NCBI GenBank assembly: GCA_950295325.1
Contig: OX485806.1
Location: forward strand, 39,868,001-39,932,000
Source of the DNA: Polytrichum commune
Taxonomy: Eukaryota > Streptophyta > Polytrichopsida > Polytrichales > Polytrichaceae
Reading direction: 5' to 3'
Length of the DNA: 64,000 nucleotides
The translations under genes and the position numbers were made by a program. This document shows positions 1-13,865 of the stretch, piece after piece. The notes beneath the pieces were generated by a model. It ran no database searches and was not told where the DNA came from. It worked only from the letters and a program-made list of their open reading frames with translations. Every line of letters begins with the position of its first letter. The first letter of the stretch is position 1.

Positions 1-1236
1 TGAAGCACAACCCTTCCTTTTCATCCTTCACCATAAGGTCCGTGAACTTATCCACATGCCCGGAAGCCTTGAGCACAACCTCGGGCGTCACACAGGGACA
101 TCGAATCTCCCACATGTCTTCTTCCATCACGAAATGCTGCCCATCCACCAAAAAAATGTACAACTCACTCAAAAATGCCACAATCCATCGCAACGGAACC
201 CTAATCCAGCTCTCAAAAATATATCCTCAACCCTAAACCCCCAACTCCTAATTGCACCTCAAAACCCTCTTGAACACACTCGACTTAGCACATGTTGATG
301 TCATGAAGTGCAATGTAATTTTACAAATAAACTACCCAAGTTCTTCATGTTCAATCAAGCATAGGGATCTCAACAGTCAAGTGAGTCATTCCAGAAAAAT
401 AGTTTTGATGATTACTGTGTTTGCTTGCAATCAATCAAGCCCCCAACCAAATGAGGCAAACCAATCAATTATGTACACTCGCCTGGAACCCCAACCTCAA
501 CTCCTAATTACACCTCGAACTTAGTACAAGTTAATGTCATGAAGTGCAAAGTAATTTTAGGATGTAGTTTTAGAATGAACTACCCAAGTTATCCATGTTC
601 AATCAAGCATAGGGATCTCCACAGTCAAGTGAATCATTTCAGGAAAGTAGTTTTGGTGTTTTCTGTGTTTGCTTGCAATCAATCAAGCCCGCAAGTAGCT
701 AAGCTGGCAGGTACCAATCAATTGCGTACACTCCCCTGGAAACCTTAACCTCAACTCCTAATTGCACCTCAAAATCCTCTTCAACACCCTCGACTTAGTA
801 CATGTTGATGTCATGAAGTGCAATGTAATTTTAAAATGAGTTCCATCAAGCATAGGGACCTCAACAGTCAAGTGAGCCATTCCAGGAAAATATTTCTTCG
901 TGTTTTGTAAGTTCGATTACAATCAATCGAGCTCGCTACCAAATAAGCTGGCAAAGAAACCAATCAATTTCAATTTCAATTCTGGACACCGACGCTCACC
1001 TGGCGCCACAAATTGAGGACATTGGTTTCCACGGCACAGCCCCAGGGGCCGTAATCATATAAACCTGCGACACCGCCATAGATCTTGAAGGAGGGGATGT
1101 AGAACAATCTCCTCTCCAACGTGTTCTTCACTAAATTCTTGAACGCCTCTCGGCTCTGCGCGGCGTCCGCCTCCGCTGGAACTGCTGCTGGAACCGGTGG
1201 AACCATCTCCTCCGACTTTTTAGATTTGGTTTCCAT
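1..1236 (-). CDS. Glycyl-tRNA synthetase, 5' part (exons 1-2, gene runs off the left edge)
   Basis: Class II glycyl-tRNA synthetase, which charges tRNA-Gly with glycine. Exon 1 is 1236-1000 (79 codons, ATG at 1236-1234). Intron 1 is 999-137 and begins GTGAGC and ends CAG. Exon 2 runs from 136 to the window edge (45 codons plus one base). Recognition rests on the conserved start of the catalytic region: [18 protein letters not shown], then [13 protein letters not shown] in exon 1, and [19 protein letters not shown] in exon 2, all typical of eukaryotic GlyRS (the class II motif 1 region). The join is in phase and joins LWRQ to HFV. The residues before SREAF number only 28, shorter than the WHEP-bearing N-terminus of plant cytosolic enzymes as I recall them, so the true start could lie upstream (see the open leader). 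The catalytic core motifs 2 and 3 and the anticodon-binding domain lie outside the window. The intron and the intact frame argue against a processed pseudogene. Confidence 0.93.
242..990. repeat. Three tandem ~255 bp repeats inside GlyRS intron 1
   Basis: Three imperfect direct copies begin near 242, 498 and 752, each opening with AACTCCTAATT. They share the blocks GTTGATGTCATGAAGTGCAA (AGTTAATGTC in copy 2), CAAGCATAGGGA and CAGTCAAGTGA. Copy 2 lacks a short stretch near its start. Copy 3 lacks about 30 bp in its middle. Together they fill most of the 863-bp intron. Confidence 0.9.
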
Positions 1237-1440
1237 TCCTTTCCTCCACCAACAAATGAAATAAAAATGCGTGGAGGTGATGGAGACAAAGGAATTTCCC
1301 GCAACGGTGAGAATGCGAGAGCGTAATGGAGGAGCTCCGAGGCGAGCCGAGGGAAGCGAGTGCTGGGAGAGTGAGGGCTTTAGAGTTAGGGTTTTGGGGC
1401 TAGGGTTTGGAGTTTGGAGTTTGGAGTTGGACTTTCTCTA
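1237..1440 (-). promoter_or_regulatory. GlyRS 5' leader, open in frame with exon 1
   Basis: The 67 codons upstream of the GlyRS ATG, back to an in-frame TAG at 1440-1438, contain no stop and no ATG. Translated, they contain no Asp or Glu and are rich in Ser, Leu, Pro, Arg and Lys, which is the composition of an organellar presequence. Near-cognate codons (ATT, ATC, ACG, AAG) are present. Known background: yeast GRS1 makes its mitochondrial form from an upstream UUG codon. That the same happens here is inference. It could equally be an ordinary leader that happens to be open. Confidence 0.45.
1387..1408 (-). promoter_or_regulatory. Two telo-box motifs in the GlyRS leader
   Basis: AAACCCTA occurs twice on the gene strand (1394-1387 and 1408-1401). 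Telo boxes are known near the transcription start of plant genes for translation factors and ribosomal proteins, so their presence beside an aminoacyl-tRNA synthetase fits that class. Function here is inferred from position and sequence only. Confidence 0.5.
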
Positions 1441-1567
1441 GGCTCTCCTCTCCAAGCTCCTTGCTTTTGAGTCTTGTCTCTCTTTCTTTTTCCCTTTCTC
1501 TCAACAACAAGTGCTTCGCACCACCCAAATCACTCAAGCCATCAAGTTAAGCAATTTTAGGGTGTTT

Positions 1568-1810
1568 TTACACTAGGGTTCAAGACCAAAGAACTCCAAG
1601 ATTGAGCAATCTTAATTGGTTAAGAGCAAAATTTTGGACGCAAAGAGTGTACATTGTTAGGGTCTAAGGTATGGGAACATGAATCGGTGCCAACATGGCA
1701 TCACGTTCCCGTTAAATCTTGTGGTCCCAACTCAAGAAACACTCCTCATGGGTTGAGAAACTAAGGTTTGAGCTTGGGTCCAATCTTGACTCACAAAGTA
1801 AGGTTTATGA
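1568..1810 (+). repeat. Diverged direct repeat, copy 1
   Basis: Shares a co-linear series of blocks with 2140-2372: AAGACCAAAGAA, GATTGAGCA/AATTGAGCA, GTCCCAACTCAAGAAA and AAAGTAAGGTT. The copies lie about 570 bp apart in the same orientation. The element type is unknown. Confidence 0.7.
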
Positions 1811-2139
1811 AGGCAAAAGTTCTTAGCATGTATAAAACGTGTCATTCAAAAAACAAATTGAGATTTGAGCAAATCCGTAAGGAGGCTAATGCACTTGAGT
1901 TTGTCAAATTCCGAGATTTCTTCATGACCCAAAGTGGTTACATAATCCTCCCCCCGCCACCCAAGTAAGCATTGATATTATGGTTTTTTTTTCAACCAAT
2001 GAGTTTCATTTTTAGTCCTTAGAATATTTCAATCAATGTTTGTGTTGAAGTACCACTTTGGAGAAAAGCAGGTGTCAGAACTAGGATCACTAATAGAATT
2101 GGGTGCTTCTACCTTAAGCTAACTTGAGGTGGATTCCCA

Positions 2140-2372
2140 CTAAGGTCCAAGACCAAAGAAACTACGAAATTGAGCACTTCTATTGGTCGAGAGCATAAAT
2201 TTGGACCCAAGAAGTTTACATGAGGGTCCAAGTGTGAAAACGTGAAATGGCTAAGGTAGCGTCACTTTCCCGCCAATCTTTGTAGTCCCAACTCAAGAAA
2301 TTCTCCTCCTAGTTTGAAGAACCAAAAATTTGAGCGTGGCTCCGATCTTGCTGCAAAAGTAAGGTTCACTAA
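2140..2372 (+). repeat. Diverged direct repeat, copy 2
   Basis: Second copy of the repeat at 1568-1810. The order of shared blocks is preserved, with many substitutions and small indels, so the duplication is old. A poly-C tract follows immediately. Confidence 0.7.
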
Positions 2373-4400
2373 GGGATACTTTGGGAACACCCCCCCCCCC
2401 CTATTGTACACCTACCCAGCATTTAGCATGCACACATATGTTGGGTTGCACTTGTTGCCCACCCACTTCAAAAAAAGATATTGGTTGGGCATTCTAAGGT
2501 TGGGCCCATTCACCTTCTTGCTTGAAGCACACTCTGCACTACATGGCTCGTTTAGTGTGGCAGTAGATTTAGGGAATAGTTAAATCGACCACGTATTTTG
2601 TTAGCACAACCACAAAGACACGTCGCACGGTCACATGACTTGTCGAAATTTGAATTTTCATTGCACACATGAAGAGAAGCAAGGTATCGACTCTATGTTA
2701 GAATTACTATACTTGGTCAACTTGGATGACAAGTCAAAGCCTAGTCGGCACCTTACATAGTGATTGTGGTCATTGTAACCAACGTGTGATCGATTTACCA
2801 ATCCCCTAGATTTAATGTGTCATGTAAATCAGAGTGGTTTCCATGCCTTGTCACGTAGCAACAAGTGGCCCATGCCGCCTTCTTTGGCTACCACCCAGTG
2901 ATTGGAAGACCATTTACGTGGGTCGTCGATGAATAATGGGGGCCATCTTAAATCATATGTTTAATGCAATTCTTTACAACCCCATTTCTCCACACACACC
3001 GAGTCAATAGCGGTTGTCCATGCAAATGTGTTCAAGTAACCGGACAAGGTTGACCTCATGATTGGAATGAGCATGCAACCAATTATGTTGCAATAAATAA
3101 ATATTTTGTTGACTTCCATTGGTATGAGTTGCCTTTCCATGGGAGATGTCAAATCCATGGTTCCCACACATCCTTTGCTTTGCATTTTCATGAATTGTAT
3201 CCATGTCAACCAACAACTACGATAGTAAGAACTTTTGATATTCATTATCACCTCTCACTACACTTTTGGCAAAATCATCGAAGAGGGGGGGAAAGGAACT
3301 ATGCACAATCCAACACGCAACCTTCAAGTTAGTAAGCAAATGCATTGATGATAGCCCACTTGACAAGCTCACCCATGAGAATCCGTTAAGCCAATTATGG
3401 ATCTCATGTGTTGCATTGTCAATGCAATCTACCTTGACACCCACTTACCACACAATGTTATGTTTGTGGTACTCAACACAACTTGTTTAACCCCTTAATG
3501 CATGGGCCTATTTCCAAAACGTCAAAGAAATGCATACGAGTAACTTTTGTTTATTTGAAGGAGGGTAAATTATAAAGTTGAATCCTACATATGTAGGATA
3601 ATGTATCTTGAAGCTATAAACACTTTTTAACATGATTGAACCATGTTTGGATTAACTGTATTTTTTCATATAGAATTAAATCAAAATAAAGTATATTGTA
3701 AGCATAACATTTCATCCAAATTTTCATTTGTGATAGAGATAGTATGTACTCATTAGTACGTAACAAGTTCCAAAGGAACAAGTTACAAGAAGCAAATGAT
3801 TAAAGCATCCCTAGAATTTAGTTTGCATTTTGGACACTCAAATTTTAATTTTCTCCATGATGTAGACTCTGCAATTAGGTCTTCAACTTAATCCTAATGG
3901 TCAAAAGAGGCATTGTAACCTTACTTAAACATATTGTGAGAGAAGTACCTTCGACAAAGGTTTAGGAATTTTATGATTTGGCCCTTTGACCAGAAACTAC
4001 CCACGTTGTGGTCACCCAAGCATTTAAGAGGTATTTGAAACCCTATTGATGGCAACCTCCCTTAAGGGACAAGTGCCCACCTCCCTCTTATTACTTATGC
4101 ATGAAGATTTTAACCAATGTTAGGTGGATGTAATTGCCATTGAGCTCTTGTGAAAGGATAAGGATACATGGATGAATTTTGTACCCATCACAAAAATTGC
4201 CCCATTTTGAACTACATTGTAAGAGCAAAAGTGGGACAATCTGATATCTTTAGGGGTTGGGATAGATGAGCACTGACCAACTTCATTGGCAATTCTCTGA
4301 TTTGAGGCTGATTTGAGGTGCTGTAAGCATGAGCAATTTTGCATGGGCATGATGATAAGGCTTGCTTCCAATAACCTTCACAATTTAGTTGAGAAAGTCC

Positions 4401-5724
4401 TTGGAAATGAAGGTAATTTAGTTTCTTTCCTTTGAAGTGAAAGGATACAAATGCAGACTACTCTCTACTGATAAACTCTTCATGGAGTAAAGAAAAATGA
4501 ATACTTTAGGCAAAACTTCAAACTTTATGGAATTAAGACTCGGTCTGTTGACTCTCAAGCACAGGCATTGGCAATCCATAAACTGTGATGAAAAAAGGCT
4601 AGTATGTGACACTTTTCTTTAGCTGTTCCCAACGTACATCGCTCTTAGATTTGCATTCTGAAGGAAAAGACATGAACAATCTTAAGCCATTCTGCCCACT
4701 TTATAATCAGCGTCCGTTTTCATCTCACTTACCAAAACAGTCATCAAGTCCAAGAAAGTTCTGAAATATTCCTCTGCACAACATACTTGGTTAATAAGAT
4801 CCTGTGCAAATTTCCAACTCCAGCTGCAGGATTTCGAAGTCGTATAATTATGAAGCACAAGTCTACCAAAATCCCAGACATGGCCCAGACGATAGAATAC
4901 AGAGTTGCGCTGATCACAATACATAGCAAGTATCTCAAATGCAATGCCAAATTGCTGGAATTAACTACAAAAGAGAGAGTTCATGGACATGCCAAATAAA
5001 TTAAGAGACCGATCTGGAGAACCATGTAGGTGCACAGGCAGAATGAAATATGCAAACCAAGTGCAGCCTTACTGGCATCCATTTAAGGGCGGCTTATCAG
5101 GACACCATTTTCAAAGCCAAAGTCATGAGAGCGAATCGCCAGGACTGGGCACATTTCATGCTTAGGTTTTCTAAGAAAATTACAGAGTGATTCTGCTCTA
5201 CATTTCGCTCCGCTTTCGCTTTCTAAGCCAACTTATCAGCACCCAGAAGGCCCCTATATGTAACAGCCTAAGTGAAGCTCTCTAAAAGAAGTTGAAACTC
5301 CAAGTCCTGCCTTCTAAGCTCCCCACGCTTTGTGCACTCCTCATAATCGTAGATATGCAGGAAGCTACACAATTCTCATAGAGTTACATGCACAGTGAGC
5401 TCTTCTGAAGGGATGTCATGCATCCAACTTGGTATCTCCTGCAGACCCAAGATTTTTGAGGTAAACTGACCCTGTATCAGCGAATCCTTTTGCAGGCAAG
5501 TGGAGGCCACCCCTTTTGTCAACTGCTGCATGCTAGACACCTAGTGTGTTTCCCGTCCATCCCAAAGCAAAAGCAGGGGCCCGAACGGAGACTGGGTAAC
5601 TGAAAGTGACCAAACAAGACAAAAATAATTCTTATCATGCCCTTGTACAAAGCTATCCAGTCCTCGGATGTAGGAAAACTTGAAGAGAGAAAAGAGTGTT
5701 CATGCCAGCCTCCAGAAAGAGACC
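4401..5724 (-). other. 3' flank / likely 3' UTR of the kinase gene
   Basis: This stretch is downstream of the kinase stop codon and looks less AT-rich and less repetitive than the intergenic DNA to its left. The part next to the stop is very probably 3' UTR, but I see no strong polyadenylation signal, so the transcript end is not placed. The minus-strand open frames at 4682-4924 and 5519-5815 look like chance frames. Confidence 0.45.
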
Positions 5725-8559
<2,835 letters not shown>

Positions 8560-8649
8560 AGAAGGCTCAGAATCCTCTGAAATCGGATCCCTTGGCCCTG
8601 TAACACTATTTTGTTCTAATTTCACTCTCTTTGTTCCAACGTCCCCTAC
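8560..8649 (-). other. Probable 5' leader part of kinase exon, behind a 3' splice site
   Basis: On the gene strand a T-rich tract and GCTTGCAG end at 8650, which looks like a real 3' splice site. The first coding exon therefore probably starts at 8649 and the gene has at least one further upstream leader exon that I could not place. The 30 codons between 8649 and the ATG are open in frame and acidic, so an N-terminally extended form is possible if an upstream exon supplies an AUG. Confidence 0.55.
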
Positions 8650-10599
8650 CTGCAAGCACCATTGAATAAAAAAAAATCAAGGGTTAGGTACATCATCAGA
8701 TCTTCATTAACAATTTGAAAACAATGCCCTTTGCACATCAAATGCAAGAGCACAGAGATTGATATCCCCGAGATATGTGATACATTTCTCATTCACAGGT
8801 CATGACCCAGACACAACAATTCTCGAGAGTGGGTTCCAAATGAGATGTATTTGGCACGGACTCTACCGTGTCTGGTGTGCCTAGAGGCTTCTCTGCAGCA
8901 CAGCAAACAGGCTGTAGTGCATCATCTCAGAACAAATATCCCATCACCTATGCTCCAAGAGCAGATGTGAACATCACATCCAACTCCAGAATGAACTCCT
9001 CTTTTTCTCTTGGCAGCTGCTGTTAAAGGCTGCCTTGTCAAAGTTATCTTTACAAGGCCTGAGAGCATCATCTTAACATACTGTACAAGCAGATGCACAG
9101 AAGTATGGACCACTGTGAAACACAGGGCCCACATCTAAGATCCTGCAACAATAAGTATTCTGACCTAGTGCCCTTTATACACTCTTTATAAAACTCACAA
9201 CTCAAAAGGAGTTTTACTCAAAAGAGCAGAAGGACGTTTCCAATAGCAATATGCAAAACAGGGAGTCCAACAAAGTAGTAGCACAAACTAATGAACCAAA
9301 ATCATATTTTAAAACATACAATGCCCCAGCTCCACAGTCCAATTACAGCCTCACCCATCAACATCAACGAAATGAGCTACATACCAGGATATACTCACAA
9401 TACACTCAATTTTTCAAACATCACTGTACAGATAACTCAGAGGCTTCCGGTATCCCAATTGGTAGACTGCAACACTTCCAAGTTAGTAACTACGAGAGCT
9501 GAACATAGCAGCTTGACACCCAGTTGCAAGGGTAAATGGGACCATGACTGCACAATAACAGGAGCATTGAGAAAGAATGGACTATATAAAGAAGTCAAAC
9601 ACTTAGAAATGTGCACCACAGACTTATAGAAAAGTGCCACATTTCAGGTGTCGGATGACATGAATGCACTGCTTCAATGTGCAGACATCACTGAGTTGAG
9701 CTGCACATTGGATGATTGAATGTTCATAGAATAGCTGACACATCAGTCCATGGATGACTCAAGGAGGTTAAGAGCTCCAGACTATCTTTGCCATTCCTAA
9801 AACAGGAAGTTTAACAGGTAGCTTCAACGTCCAAAAGAAACGAAACATTAGGGATACTAAGAAACCTACCGCTCATGATACTTGCCCTTAACAGTCATGA
9901 GAGAGCTAACGTCCAGCAGACACACTTTGCTGCGAGATAAGAGACCAGAACGCATTGCATTGCTCCCTCACTAGCAGAAAGGAGGCTCAAACCGTTCAGA
10001 CGACCCCGCATTGACCAAGACCATTCCACTCGCAAGCCAAAACCAACTTAAGGAACTGTTTCTACACGAACACATGCACAGTACTTGTCACTGACAACAT
10101 ACAAACAAATGGGTCACTCTATAGTGAGGCCCCTTCCAATGGCCCCCTTCCCCCCAAGACCTTAAGCAACTAACATAGACATATAGTGGGCAGGTTGCAG
10201 TGTCGAATGCTTCTAATCATTTAGAGATAAACGTAGATAGACGAACTTCTCATGAGGGTTTCAAGAGAAGTGCCCGCGAGTCGGGTGAGCTTGCAGTACG
10301 GACTACTAGTACGGGAACAGCTACATTCTTATTCTCAACATTCGTACAGATGGCGAGCATCTGTTGAAGTTGCTACCAGTCCAGTTTTTTGGGCTCATGG
10401 GTATGATGTCAAGATTCGGGAAGAGACTAATGACCGCCTTAAGAACTACCTTTAAGAACCATATCTGATATGTATGCGTACAAACATACAGTAGCTATCT
10501 GACGGTAGTACTTTGTTAGGAGGATAGATAGACAGGTGGTTGAACACAAACAACTTTCCGGGAAGACATGGCAGTTGTGGCGTTTACAAGTTCCTCTAT
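8650..10599 (-). other. Upstream region / probable leader intron of the kinase gene
   Basis: There is no recognised coding sequence apart from the uncertain plus-strand piece at 10350-10455. Given the splice acceptor at 8650 and the promoter-like DNA beyond 10600, much of this is best read as an intron in the 5' leader. No donor site was assigned with confidence. Confidence 0.35.
10350..10455 (+). other. Possible exon or gene fragment on the plus strand
   Basis: After a splice-acceptor-like sequence (CTCAACATTCGTACAG ending 10349), two plus-strand frames are open. One frame gives RASVEVATSPVFWAHGYDVK and then ends at TAA 10453-10455; it reads more like protein than the surrounding DNA. I do not recognise the family. 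A donor-like GTGAGC lies at about 10286. It could be the last exon of an unseen plus-strand gene, a captured fragment, or chance. Confidence 0.15.
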
Positions 10600-11842
10600 T
10601 TCACGGCAGAAGAGCTTACGTTGTTGTTTTCAGTCGCAGACGTGCGCCCCGAAGCTAAGCTCTTCAAACGGCGCATGACATGCATGGCAACAACAAAATC
10701 TGTGTCCAATCCTTCCCATCACAAGTTCGTCCCTTGTTGACCCGTTGTTGTTCTCCCATCATGTCCCCCATATCTCATTGCGCGGCGGCATACATCATCA
10801 GAATTCCTGTCTCATCAGCTTTCCCTGCTCCCTCCACCAACAGCTTTCCCCCGCACTCTCGTCCCTGCCTGCAATAATCCTTCATCCACTCCTAAAGCTC
10901 CCTTCAAACCCTTTCTTGCACCACTCCGGCAGATCTCTCTACCACTAATGATCCCAGATGTGCTCGCGCATGTGCCGATGCCTCCGTCGCACCATCCAAG
11001 GATGATGGCACACATACACAGACACACACGCACGCACGTCCCGCTTTAGGAAAGGAAGTTACCCACCCCCGACGATGAAATGTGGCAGATACGAGTGAAG
11101 ACTTCCCAGAGCTTCCACCAGACACAAGACACACAACGAGGGGTGCACAACCACTATGGCAAATCGACAAGACACCACCAAAAGGCACAACCACCACCAC
11201 GCCCCACGCCTCTTCCCCTTTCCTCACCCTTCCAAACCTCCCCGTCACATACCCGTCCCTCCAAACCCCTCTCCACCGTCACGGCCGTACACTCTCCTCT
11301 TCCCTCCCCTATCCTTTCCCGCCTTCAAACCCTTTCCCCCCGCCGCACAAACAACCGAAACAACGAACGAACAAACGAACGAACCCCTCACCACCCGCGA
11401 ACTAAACTAAAACTTACCGAAACCCTCTCCCACACTAACCACAAACAAATCTCAACAACAAACAAATGATGATAACCTACTACACCAACACGGCCACAAA
11501 TCTGCGGCCTGCAAACTACCGCCACGGCCACCCCGTCCCAGCCGCGTCCCCGTTCCTGCGTGCACCATTCGAAGGACACCACAGTTCAAACCTCACAAAC
11601 CACAGCTCCCACCAAACCCTTGCACGCTTGAATCGGGGCCGAAATGGGGACCAAATCGCGACCGCGGGAAGGCTCCCCCCAAGTGGCAGCAGTAGCGGCA
11701 GCTTCTTGTGAGTACTAGTGAAAGGCAGTTCGCTTAGTGTGGCGGTGGTGGTGGTGGTGGAGCGATGCTGCCCCGCGGCTGCGCGTGGCTATGGCGGACT
11801 CATCGTCTTCTTCCCCCGCGCGAGCCCTTCCCCTCCATAGCC
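10600..11842 (-). promoter_or_regulatory. GC-rich promoter/leader zone upstream of the kinase
   Basis: Base composition rises sharply here, with C-rich plus-strand tracts, a CA-type run near 11010-11035 and a GGT run at 11742-11760. The position upstream of the kinase and the absence of any recognisable reading frame suggest promoter or first leader exon. The long open frames here are low-complexity and I do not count them as genes. Confidence 0.4.
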
Positions 11843-11990
11843 ATCCTGTCCCCTCTCTCTCTCCCTCTGTCTCTGGCCTGGCCTGCCCCCCCCCCTCCCT
11901 CTCTGTCTCTGTCTCTCTCTCTATCTCCCTCTCTCTCTTGCTTTCTCTCTCTATCTCCCGCTCTCTCTCTCTCTCTCTCTCTCTTCTCCC
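11843..11990. repeat. CT/GA microsatellite
   Basis: An interrupted (CT)n tract on the plus strand, GA repeats on the kinase strand. GA repeats are bound by BPC/BBR-type plant factors, so a regulatory role is possible. The Arg-Glu repeat 'protein' on the minus strand is an artefact of this tract. Confidence 0.9.
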
Positions 11991-12460
11991 TCCCTTCCCA
12001 GCGAGTCGTAGTGGGGTCTGCCACCACCCCCTATCTCCACGCACTCTAGCTAGGCAGCCTCCTTAGTAACCGTGATTACTTCTTACTTTCCTTGCCTTGC
12101 CTTTCCTTGCCTTTTCCTTTCCCTCGGGAGTCTTATGACCGGCTCATCACTTGGCACGGTTGTTGCTTTATTCCATGCATGGTCTCTCCCCCCCCCCCCA
12201 CTCCTCGGCCTCTCCTCGGATTTATTGCATCAAGTTATGAACAACGAGTGTGTTTTTTCTCTCACGTGGAACCCTTCTCGCTTCATACATCTTATTTCAC
12301 ATGCAAGCTACGTCGGTAGCGTCTTTATGTTATACTTTTTCCTTATGAGTCTTATGGCCAACTCACTTGGTGCAGTCGTTTTTCTCCGGGCATGGTCTCT
12401 GGGAGCCCACACCCCTAGCATGCGGGGTGGACTCTTCGTACCATGTACGAATTGACGTGA
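11991..12460 (+). repeat. Dispersed repeat family A, copy 1
   Basis: Shares with 13155-13385 and 13605-13815 the blocks ACTCACTTGGCACGG (GGCTCATCACTTGGCACGG here), GGGCATGGT, CCCCAACTCCTCGGCC (CCCCACTCCTCGGCC here) and ATTGCATACGAG-like sequence before GAGTGTGTTTTTCTCTCAC. It contains a C homopolymer at about 12188-12199. Element type unknown. Confidence 0.7.
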
Positions 12461-13154
12461 GTGTAAGAAGGGGTATTATTTGAGGTTTTCGCATGTGCAG
12501 TATACGTAAGGGAGAGGTGTTGCTTTTCTCTAGTGTGTATATCTAAAATTTTCATTAGATTTTATGAAGTGAAGGTAGATGTACAAATTGGGGTCCTAAG
12601 GTTTACAGAATAAAATTGACAGTAGATGTGTTAGTTTCCTCCACTTCACATTGTCATGCATTATTTTCATATGGTCATAGTCCTCAATGATTACCACGTG
12701 TCTTCTTATTAGTGTTTGCATATGGGTTCTAGGTTTTCACAAACTAGAGGCTCTTGGAGCTCTCATGGGCTTCCTTTAGTTTTGCTCACTAAATTGTGAG
12801 AAAGTTATTGTGCTCTTATCTTTGTTTGTTTGACACAATTGTTGATTACATGCTACACATGAAGATAATCCAATGACTTTCTCTTTGGAAAGTGAAAGTG
12901 GATTTTACATGTCATAAAGGATTGTTTCATTCGTGATGTATAGTTTGTTTATGTAGTGAAGACATTTATCACACAAAACTGAAAAGCTTGGTTTAAATTC
13001 ACGAGTCCATTTTTTAGCATGCCCCATTAGACCATATACAATACGTTTCTCTCTATAGACTTCTTATATACATGGGGTTTAATTACATAGTGGCCCACGC
13101 ACATCACTTAGAAGTCCAATGAAGACTCCACCCCCGGGCCCACACCACTTACCT

Positions 13155-13385
13155 CCCCCCCCCCCTCTTTCACCCCAACTCCTCGGCCCATGGGAAGAAT
13201 TATTGCATACGAGCTATGAGTGTGTTTTTCTCTCACATGCAACCCTTTTGGGTCCACAAATTGTATCTTCTCATGGTTACTTTATTTCCCTCATGAGTCC
13301 TATGACCCACTCACTTGGCACGGTTTTTGCTTTTTAATCCGGGCATGGTGGTCTCATGCCCACCACACCCTCGGAATTATTGATA
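13155..13385 (+). repeat. Dispersed repeat family A, copy 2
   Basis: Co-linear with part of 11991-12460: poly-C, AACTCCTCGGCCC, ATTATTGCATACGAG, GAGTGTGTTTTTCTCTCAC, then TATGACCCACTCACTTGGCA and GGGCATGG. Same orientation as copy 1. Confidence 0.7.
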
Positions 13386-13439
13386 CAAGTGGCAAGTGTA
13401 GTCCTCTTTCATAAATTACCACATGACTCTAAGTATCAT

Positions 13440-13815
13440 ATTTAGTGTATTGCATACGAGCAATGAGTGTACCTCTCTCTCTCTCGCACACACAATTGGA
13501 ATCCTTTACAATCTACAAGTTTTATTTTGTTTTCCGTTCTATACGATCATCGATCTCAAGTGGACATAATCTCTCTCTAGCCCACCCCACCATGTCCATC
13601 AACATCTTTCTCTCTATGTGTTCTTTCTCTTAGTTTTCCTCCCTTCCTTCCAAGCAAGTATAGTCTACCACTCCTTAATAAGCGTGGTTACTTTCCTTGA
13701 CTCTCGCTACCGACTCACTTGGCACGGTTGTTATTTTAATCCAAAATGGTATTCCACCCACAACTTTCCCCTTTTCCACCTCTCTCCTTGGCCACCAAAG
13801 TTATTATTGCATACA
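13440..13815 (+). repeat. Dispersed repeat family A, copy 3 (rearranged)
   Basis: Contains ATTGCATACGAGCAATGAGT at its left. At 13605-13735 a segment matches 11960-12165: CTCCCTTCC, a CTCCTTA.TAA..GTG..TTACTT block, and CGACTCACTTGGCACGGTTG. This shows that the duplicated unit reaches left into the CT-rich tract of copy 1. Confidence 0.65.
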
Positions 13816-13865
13816 TGTATACCCCTCTCTCATAAACAATTGAAACTTTCATCATTTTCCTCATG

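Larger units (their letters stand above)
1441..4400. other. Intergenic, no gene seen
   Basis: This stretch holds the presumed GlyRS promoter (right of 1440; GA-rich on the gene strand between about 1440 and 1510), then AT-rich DNA. Short open frames here match no family I recognise and have no coding-like context. A C homopolymer lies at about 2389-2401. A diverged direct repeat occupies 1568-1810 and 2140-2372. Confidence 0.6.

Noticed and set aside
976-999. GlyRS exon 1 extending past 1000
   Set aside because: The residues after LWRQ are intron: GTGAGC at 999 is a donor and exon 2 at 136 continues the conserved protein in phase.
11715-12044. Arg/Glu-repeat protein on the minus strand
   Set aside because: Pure product of the GA/CT microsatellite; low complexity in every frame.
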